Assembly (NCBI RefSeq): GCF_028009165.1
Contig: NW_026611618.1
Span: 2,261,001-2,325,000 of the forward strand
Origin: Akanthomyces muscarius
Taxonomy: Eukaryota > Ascomycota > Sordariomycetes > Hypocreales > Cordycipitaceae
Reading direction: 5' to 3'
Length of the DNA: 64,000 nucleotides
This document shows positions 58,323-64,000 of the stretch, in pieces; the stretch's first letter is position 1, and every line of letters starts with the position of its first letter. Position numbers and translations under genes: made by a program. The notes below the pieces were generated by a model that did not search any database, was not told the DNA's origin, and saw nothing but the letters and a program-made list of their open reading frames with translations.

Positions 58323-58736
58323 CAGAGTCCGATAGATACCACAGCTTGATGATCTTAATATGTACCCATTTTTTTTTAAGTTGCCAACGTTGATAACAGA
58401 CCACAACTAGATTCAATCTGTGACTTGATGGTCATGATGAGAAACAATGAATTAATTCTTGTTCATGTGCTACTTTGATACACTAATGCGCACGGACGTA
58501 AGGATGCAACGGTACTTTGATAGACTGGCATGCTTCGACGATGAATGCAACGTACAATTGTGGTTCCCGACTTGCCGTCCCGGGCGTACGATGAAACCCA
58601 AGACTGCCGACTTAACCGTTACAGAGTAAATAAATAAATCCAAGCAAAAATTCGCTACCCATTCCCAAACAAAGGAAAACATGTCATAACCCGTTCTACT
58701 AATATGAGGGCTGTATATTCCCCAATGCTTTCAGGT
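58323..58736. other. Convergent 3' intergenic region
   Basis: Lies between the ends of the permease gene and the glycine-zipper gene. T-run near 58370-58378 and A/T-rich segments fit polyadenylation regions. No gene seen. Confidence 0.55.
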
Positions 58737-59339
58737 TTAATCGCGACGGCCGTGGTGGTGCCCGCTGTGCTTCTTAAACTTGTGCTCAATAAAGTTGGCT
58801 CCGATCGCGCCCGCAATCGCCGCGCCCGTCGAGCCCAGGAAGCCGGCACCCGACTTGTGCGCCGCAAAGGCCGCACCGCCACCGCCGACAAGCGTGGCGC
58901 CGAGGCCTTTTTCGCCGTTGGGGCCGTCAGGGCCTCCAGTGCCTCCAGGGCCGTACTGACCACCACCGTTGGGGCCGCCGTAGGGAGCACCCATGCCTTG
59001 GCTATTGTTGTAGCTGTGATTGCTGTTGTTGTTGTTGTTGTCGTATTGAGGCTGCGAGCCGCCGTAGGGAGCGCCCGTGTTGTAGCCTGGCGCGGGGGAG
59101 TGGCCCCGGTTGTCGTATGACTGCTGCTGCTGAGGCGCGGCGTAGCTGGGCTGGGAATGGCCGTAGGCGCCTGGAGGCGCGGAATTGTTGTAGTTGTGGT
59201 TGCTGTCTTGGCTGTAGCCGCCATTGTACTGTTGCGAGCCCGAGGCGTACTGAGCTTGTTGGGGGTAGCCGCCTTGGTTGTAGTTGGGCTGGCCGCCATA
59301 GGGAGCGCCGCCGCCGCCGTAGTAGTCTTGATTGGACAT
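58737..59339 (-). CDS. Low-complexity Gly/Gln/Asn/Tyr-rich protein with C-terminal glycine zipper
   Basis: Single-exon ORF of 200 residues from ATG 59339. Residues 1-140 are built of Y-G-G, N-Q-G-G-Y and P-Y-G-G type units with Q and N runs, prion-like in composition. From about 145 a G-L-G-A-T-L-V-G-G-G-G-A-A-F segment and A-G-A-I-G-A-N-F-I-E-H-K-F-K-K form small-residue helices with GxxxG spacing, like the glycine-zipper domains of fungal and plant membrane-associated proteins. The C-terminus is His/Arg-rich. The exact function is unknown, and membrane association or condensate formation is a guess. An upstream in-frame ATG at 59459 would add 40 residues of unlikely sequence. Confidence 0.82.
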   Translation of the reverse strand: MSNQDYYGGGGAPYGGQPNYNQGGYPQQAQYASGSQQYNGGYSQDSNHNYNNSAPPGAYGHSQPSYAAPQQQQSYDNRGHSPAPGYNTGAPYGGSQPQYDNNNNNSNHSYNNSQGMGAPYGGPNGGGQYGPGGTGGPDGPNGEKGLGATLVGGGGAAFAAHKSGAGFLGSTGAAIAGAIGANFIEHKFKKHSGHHHGRRD

Positions 59340-60082
59340 TGTGTATGAGAGAGAGTGCGTGTTGAAGTGGTGGTGCGGAGAGACGAGCTTATTAATCGAG
59401 CTAAAAAAGCAAACTCGATTCGGTACAGGTGATGATGAAAATAATGAAGAAGATGGCAAAGAAGTGTGGTAGGGAGGAAACGGGGAGAATAAATAAGCAG
59501 CAGGAACTAAGCATTATGCACAATGATGACGACTGGCATTCCCATGTAAGCTCCGAGGAACGTGACGTGACCCCCCGCGAGGCAGCCTGGCCAGTGGCAG
59601 AGCTATACTAGTGGTGGCGCAGCAGCGACATGCGGCGTCGGCGTGAGGCTTGGCCTCTTCCCAATCCCGGCCAGGGTCTTGGCTTCCAGGTGTCCTCCAG
59701 CCACTAATTGGTCAACACATGCCCAGGCTTCATGGAGAATTTCCCGCCCACGCACCGCCCCGACGAGTGCGGCGCAGCAACCGACCCACCAGCTCAGGCA
59801 CACGTTGAGCCAAGCTCTTCCGTTGTAGAAAGGCTGGACCCGGTGACTTGTTTCCTTGTCCGCCTGTTCCTAAAATTGGAGACACTCGGCACTCGGGATC
59901 GGATATTCTAGAAGATGCACGCAACCGCCGAGCATGGCAAAAGTCCGATCGTATTTGGCATCTGCTGCTGGGCAGCGACGACGTACCAAAGCGTAGGTAC
60001 GCAAGGGTGTCTGTGGTCGTGGGCGCCGCTGTGGCTACTGTAGGTACAAGACAAATTGACGCTAATAACAACTACCAATTAC
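59340..60082. other. Intergenic region between same-strand genes
   Basis: Promoter of the glycine-zipper gene and 3' flank of the TENA-type gene. No coding sequence seen. Confidence 0.5.
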
Positions 60083-60850
60083 TTATTGGGCTTCTAAGGC
60101 AGGCCAAAAGGCTTCCTCCGCCACCAGCAGCTCTCGCCACTTGGTCAGGCCGCGCCGCAGTAGCACCTCCTGCATCTCCTCGCCCTGCGCCCGCACCGCC
60201 TCGTCCACAATGACCCCCAGCCGCGCAACAAAGGCCCCAAAGTCGGGGCTTGTCCAGTTCGCAATAAACTCGCGCCGCACCGCACCGCCATCTTCATCAT
60301 CGTCACCTCGATCATTTGACTCGTCCATGTGCGACTTGGCCCACGTCCACGCATCTAGGTAGCACTTTTCCGTCCCGTAAAACACCACCGCGCTCTCGAG
60401 CCACGGAAGCGGCTCTGCGCCCGCCGACAGCCCGTCAAAGAGCGCCTCGAATCGCCGCAGGCCTTCCAGCTTGGCCGACGCAGGTACGCGGCCGTCCTCG
60501 CCCGTCGGTAGGTTGATGTCGATGCCGTAGCGCGTCGCAGTCTCGACGAAGAACCCTGACTCGCGCTGGATGTTGACCAGCGCGTCCACGGTCCACGCCA
60601 GCAGCTTCGAAGCGGAGTCTGTGTCGTCGTGTGGCGACGGCGGCGTGGTTTGCGCCAGCGGCAGGAAGCTGAGGAGGCGACCGGCAGCGCGTACGTAGCC
60701 ATGAATGTACAGCCGGTCGTTAGCAAGCCACCGGCCGAGCGTCGCCTTCGACAGCGTGCCCGAGGCGGCGCGCCGTAGAAACGGAGACTGTGTCGCGCGC
60801 TGGAAACCTGCGGGGTCCGCGGCGATGAGCGCCTTCGTAAAGGACGACAT
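60083..60850 (-). CDS. TENA/THI-4 family protein (haem-oxygenase-like fold)
   Basis: Single-exon ORF of 255 residues resembling the TENA/THI-4/PQQC superfamily, an all-helical fold whose members include thiaminase II domains acting in thiamine salvage. Family-like features are A-T-Q-S-P-F-L-R-R-A-A-S-G-T-L at the N-terminus, the L-G-R-W-L-A-N-D-R-L-Y-I-H-G-Y segment near 38-52, and E-K-C-Y-L-D-A-W-T-W-A-K near 161-172. A C-terminal helix with W-P-A-L follows. There is no fused kinase domain as in yeast Thi20. An acidic insertion (D-R-G-D-D-D-E-D-G-G) lies near 180-190. The reaction is not certain; many solo fungal members are uncharacterised. Confidence 0.85.
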   Translation of the reverse strand: MSSFTKALIAADPAGFQRATQSPFLRRAASGTLSKATLGRWLANDRLYIHGYVRAAGRLLSFLPLAQTTPPSPHDDTDSASKLLAWTVDALVNIQRESGFFVETATRYGIDINLPTGEDGRVPASAKLEGLRRFEALFDGLSAGAEPLPWLESAVVFYGTEKCYLDAWTWAKSHMDESNDRGDDDEDGGAVRREFIANWTSPDFGAFVARLGVIVDEAVRAQGEEMQEVLLRRGLTKWRELLVAEEAFWPALEAQ

Positions 60851-61204
60851 GTTGTAGAGTACGGCTGTTTGGCGGTCAGCGACGTCAAACTGCCCTATGA
60901 TAAGTTTTGAGGATGTGCCTACCTGCTAGCACAACGATAAAAATGTCGCAAAGGAAGGGACTCCAACGGTATAGCCTTGAGATGGCTTGCGCATAGGTGT
61001 GCGAGGTGTAAATTAGTAGCTGAAAAGTGGACGCCTCGCTGCGGTTAGAGATTCAGCCTCGGCGAGGTCGCATTGATTCCCCCTCGACCGCATCACTCAA
61101 AGTGATGTGGCGATGAGATTCTCTATTTTTCGCATTCGAAAACGACCGGATTGTGTCTCGATAACATCTAGGAATGATCGTTCAGCTACACGCTGTTTAG
61201 CAAC
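60851..61204. other. Short intergenic spacer
   Basis: Promoter side of the TENA-type gene and flank of the NLR relic. No gene or repeat seen. Confidence 0.5.
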
Positions 61205-62111
61205 ATGGATCCCCTTTCCATGTCCTTTGGCATCGCTGGTATTCTGCCGCGCATTGCAAAGGTCACCACCACCGCCCACCAATACATTGATGCCCGTTCC
61301 CATTGCCTAAAAGACGATTACGTCCCTCATACTCGAACGTAGGTTTCTCTGAAGTGCCGCCAGCAAACTCGAAGAGCTACTTCTTGGTCAAGGTCTATAT
61401 ACATCCGACATCAAAATCGACCAGGCATCCGTCCTGCTGTCGTGCTCCACCGCCATCGAGGTCAAGCTACCGGAGCTACTCTGGAAGCTCACCCATGAGT
61501 TTCACCAAGATTCTCGGCCTCTTCCTGTGGCCGCCAACGGGAAAGGAGCACATCAAGACGGTCGGCGAGGTGCGCAGGGTTTCCGCCTGGATCCATTTTG
61601 CGTTGTCAGTTGACGGATAGCTGCTGGCGTGGACGTCGAACAATTTTGTCGCAGTGCTCCCGCAGCAGCTAGATCTATTCCAGGCGGTGCGCCAGTTGGA
61701 CGCTTAGACGACGGATGTGCAGCGCGGTACAGAGGCAGGCGAGGGTGCTCGAGAAGGGCTGGGAGCTCGACAGCAGCAATAGAGTCTTGGATTGGATGTC
61801 GACGGCAGAGTACGACGCGCGACATTCCCTCCTGCAGCGCGCAAGGGCCAAGGATATGTGACGGTGGTTGCTGCAGAGCTGGGATTTTATAGAGTCGACA
61901 GATGGGCGCGTTCCGCGTGCTCCGGTGTAACGGAATCCAGGACTACGGTAAGATATACTGGCATAAGCTAATGCATGAACTCCGAACGAGAAGAGCGCGC
62001 GCGGTAACAGGCGCCTCTGGTGATCGTGTCCTGCATTCTTTGCCAGGCCTCGAGCAGCGTCCTGAGCTGCCTGCATCGGCAAAGAAGCGGTATATCACGC
62101 TTAGCAACTAG
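61205..62111 (+). pseudogene. Relic of a NACHT-type NLR gene
   Basis: Decayed fungal NLR-like gene. It opens with M-D-P-L-S-M-S-F-G-I-A-G-I-L, the usual start of the helical N-terminal domain of many fungal NLR/ankyrin proteins, and stops at TAG 61340-61342. Later frames give L-E-E-L-L-L, S-V-L-L-S-C-S-T-A-I-E and A-W-I-H-F-A-L-S-V-D-G (frame shifts between them). These are followed by L-D-W-M-S-T-A-E-Y-D and R-W-L-L-Q-S-W-D-F-I-E-S around a TGA at 61859-61861. Near 61920 the segment L-R-C-N-G-I-Q-D-Y-G-K-I-Y aligns with the NACHT Walker A block (C-P-G-I-P-G-A-G-K-T in intact relatives). Everything after about 62111 is lost or unreadable. Confidence 0.6.
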
Positions 62112-62773
62112 ACGGCCGGCGGGTTCGCGAATACGATCAGATCCTTCAAGAAGTGGTCCAAATGGCCGAAGTACCGTATATTGTATCTGACGCTCCAGAT
62201 GAGAGCGAGGATGTCAAGTAGATGCTGGAGCTCATAAATGCGCTAAAGGGGAGCGCAAATCAAGATTGAGGCGCAGCTGAAGACATTAAACGATGTGTTC
62301 TAGAACAGTGGGATACCTCTTATATCTATCACATTGTCAATCAAGGGTTTATAGACTAACTCGCTGATAAGCTAACTTAGAACGGTTATAGAATGTGTAA
62401 TTTCAACATGAGCGGGGTCAAATCCTTTGCAGACGACTTAGCTGTGCTATAGGGTAAGTACTCTAGAATGTAGCGAGGGGAAGTTGCGTTACCTGCGTGA
62501 GGTATAGGGTAAGCCACTCTATATGGTAGCCTGTATGGTGGGAGGTACAGGGTAAGCTATTTGAGATGCTACCCTAGAGATGATGAGAGGTATAGGGTAT
62601 TTATGCGGAAAAGAAAAGTTGGCCCACGAGTGCAGAGTGGCGGGGAGGGAGTAGCTCTGCAGCTGTAGGACCTATAGGGGGGGGCTTGGGAGTTACGTAT
62701 AGGGTAGGTAAATCCAAAAAAGTTGTTAAGAAGCGCGATAACGCCAGTCTATTAGTGGAAGATGACTTTAGTA

Positions 62774-62945
62774 GTATAGGGTAGGTACAGGGTAGCGCCT
62801 ACCCTGGAGCGGTATAGGGTAGGTCTAGGGTAGCGCCTACCCTAGAGTGGTACATGGTAGGTATAGGGCAGGTACGGGGTAGGTACAGGGTAGCGCCTAC
62901 CCTAGACTGGTATAGGGTAGGTCTAGGGTAGCGCCTACCCTAGAC
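62774..62945. repeat. Tandem minisatellite of hairpin-forming ~38-bp units
   Basis: Four units start at 62774, 62812, 62850 and 62910. The basic unit is 38 bp; the third is lengthened by extra GGTAGGTA words. Each contains an inverted repeat with a 3-base loop. In unit two it is CTAGGGTAG-CGC-CTACCCTAG (62825-62845), a perfect 9-bp stem. Confidence 0.85.
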
Positions 62946-63466
62946 CTCCGACTTTTAATGCATTTTCCTCTATGACTAGTAGGTGTATTGAGAAAAAGAA
63001 TAGGTTGGCGGCCTTTTTAGGCTTGGCTCTATCTAGTAGGCTCCTTTTCCCTCTTGCACCACGTGCCGTCTGAAAGTTGGATGTTAAGATGCTAGTTTTC
63101 CAAAAAGGTACCTGTTGCCCACACTGGTTTCGGCTGACTTGAAAGGTTGGAAGAAGTCCTCCACATAACGATCCGCAAGAGTAAGTAAAACATAAGCCTA
63201 GACCCATGAGTGTGTGTATTAGGGCCTGGAAGAGCCGCTGCTAAGAGGAATCACCTGTGTAGGCACTGTGGCGCGAGATATTCGCGGAAGAGTGTCGAGG
63301 TGTAGGGTAGGTACAGGGTAGCTCCGACTCAAAGTCGCTCCAGCGCACCCGTGAGTGGAATTCTGGGCGAGAAACTTGCTGGGAGTATAGGGTAGGTATA
63401 GGGTAAGCCGCAGGCTGTTGCAGAAATCCAGTCTAGACGCGATTTGGGCGTGTTTTGGTGTTTGGG

Positions 63467-63514
63467 TACAGGGTAGGCGCTACCCTGTAGTATAGGGTAG
63501 GCGCTACCCTGTAC
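63467..63514. repeat. Two adjacent long hairpins
   Basis: First: TACAGGGTAG-GCG-CTACCCTGTA (63467-63489), a perfect 10-bp stem. Second: 63490-63514, an 11-bp stem with one mismatch and the same GCG loop. They use the same words as the array at 62774-62945 but with loop GCG instead of CGC. Confidence 0.85.
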
Positions 63515-63748
63515 CACCCGACCTAGCCCAAATGAAAAACAAAATACATGGGCGTGTGCGCGCCGATTTATCATGCACGATGGCGCATTGCAACCAAGTC
63601 GGCGGGTGCGTTGTGTGGCAGGAGTCTGGAACATGTGTCCGTGAGTCGATTTTTAGCAAATCCCATACAAATGAATTTTGCGGAAAATCAAAAGCGGCCC
63701 ACGAGCGCTGCGTGGCGGGGGCGCCCCACCCAAGTGCTCGCAGGATCT

Positions 63749-64000
63749 ATGAGAGCGGGCGGCCCAACTGGGTCTGGGAGCAATTCCAGCACAGCGACGG
63801 CGCCTGCACTCCAGGTATCCTATCTGATAGACAACCACTATGCGATTCCTCCGGCGGGTTCGAAGAAATTCTCACTCGCAGGGGGCCTCGTAGTGGGCGT
63901 CGACTTCCACGAAACCGGCTGCTCAGGCTTCACGGCGTACTGGAACTGCTCCGAGGCGGCATGGGCTCACGCCTCTTGCCGCCGAAGAATGGGTTCTGTG
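63749..64000 (+). CDS. Partial ORF running off the right edge
   Basis: From ATG 63749 a frame stays open for 84 codons to the window end. It begins with a Gly/Ser/Thr-rich stretch, then Y-A-I-P-P-A-G-S-K-K-F, and L-V-V-G-V-D-F-H-E-T-G-C-S-G-F. The last segment vaguely resembles the first phosphate loop of Hsp70-like ATPases (G-V-D-F-G-T-T), but the key Gly-Thr-Thr is replaced. It overlaps a repeat-related sequence at its left. No function is assigned; it may be a chance frame. Confidence 0.25.
   Translation, partial: MRAGGPTGSGSNSSTATAPALQVSYLIDNHYAIPPAGSKKFSLAGGLVVGVDFHETGCSGFTAYWNCSEAAWAHASCRRRMGSV

Larger units (their letters stand above)
62112..63748. repeat. Repeat-rich region built of TAGGGTAG/CTACCCTA words
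   Basis: From about 62450 to 63530 the words AGGGTAG/AGGGTAA and the complement CTACCCT recur dozens of times, partly as tandem hairpin units (listed separately). No coding sequence is supported. Near 62601-62645 and 63677-63722 a diverged copy of one unit recurs (TGCGGAAAA..., CCCACGAG..., TGGCGGGG). Confidence 0.7.

Noticed and set aside
61303..61620. 105-codon plus-strand frame as a separate gene
   Set aside because: Its C-terminal part is a piece of the NLR relic read in a shifted frame.
62440..63530. TAGGGT-rich DNA as a telomere
   Set aside because: The words are TAGGGTAGG with inverted CTACCCT copies, not a uniform TTAGGG array, and they lie inside continuing sequence.
1..64000. tRNA, rRNA or CRISPR features
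   Set aside because: No convincing tRNA box A/box B pair with cloverleaf arms, no rRNA-like sequence and no spaced repeat array was seen by eye. A covariance-model scan would be needed to exclude tRNAs fully.

Overview
The window reads as nuclear DNA of a filamentous ascomycete (Pezizomycotina, most likely a sordariomycete, possibly Hypocreales). Reasons: genes have one to four exons with introns mostly of 50-100 nt, with gtaagt/gtatgt-like donors, ctaac-type branch sites and cag/tag acceptors. The gene set is typically fungal (Crh cell-wall transglycosidase, Zn2Cys6 regulator, Jen-type carboxylate permease, GPI-anchored Cys-rich protein). Intergenic DNA carries CCTAGG-centred palindromes. 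No species can be named from the sequence alone. I reconstructed 21 apparently intact coding genes, four broken genes and one ORF that runs off the right edge.

Layout. 1-7.2 kb: no supportable gene. 7.2-11 kb: a GPI-anchored GH16 Crh enzyme and a small glyoxalase/VOC protein. 13-16 kb: a protealysin-like M4 metallopeptidase whose stop is followed in frame by an acidic Cys repeat, then a stand-alone Sec63 domain resembling the C-terminus of the meiotic helicase Hfm1/Mer3. 16-21.6 kb: a gene-poor stretch with a broken secreted-protein gene, a diverged 43-bp repeat and one orphan ORF. 21.6-28.8 kb: a dense housekeeping block (Cys-rich GPI protein, mitochondrial stomatin-like protein, Mms2-type UEV, GST, FAM50/XAP5, small membrane protein). 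30.7-34.1 kb: DUF218 protein, METTL16-type RNA methyltransferase and a single-pass membrane protein. 34.5-35.3 kb: GST-like pseudogene. 36.6-40.3 kb: DUF4139 protein and a secreted GH105-type hydrolase, tail to tail. 40.3-45.7 kb: gene-poor. 45.7-48.6 kb: Zn2Cys6 transcription factor with unusually long introns. 49.3-50.3 kb: another broken gene. 52.6-53.9 kb: secreted aspartic protease. 56.4-60.9 kb: Jen-family transporter, glycine-zipper protein, TENA/THI-4 protein. 61.2-64 kb: relic of a NACHT-type NLR gene, then hairpin-forming minisatellite DNA.

The intact genes do not form an obvious biosynthetic cluster. Their themes are wall remodelling and surface proteins, secreted hydrolases and proteases, carboxylate uptake, and RNA/ubiquitin housekeeping. 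Gene-dense segments alternate with gene-poor ones, and four of the latter carry decayed genes. Several lesions are C-to-T or G-to-A type, which would fit repeat-induced point mutation followed by drift, though this is inference. The most unusual locus is 13.0-16.0 kb: a bacterial-type M4 peptidase with what looks like a doubled protealysin propeptide and an in-frame stop before an acidic tail, next to an orphan Hfm1-like Sec63 domain.
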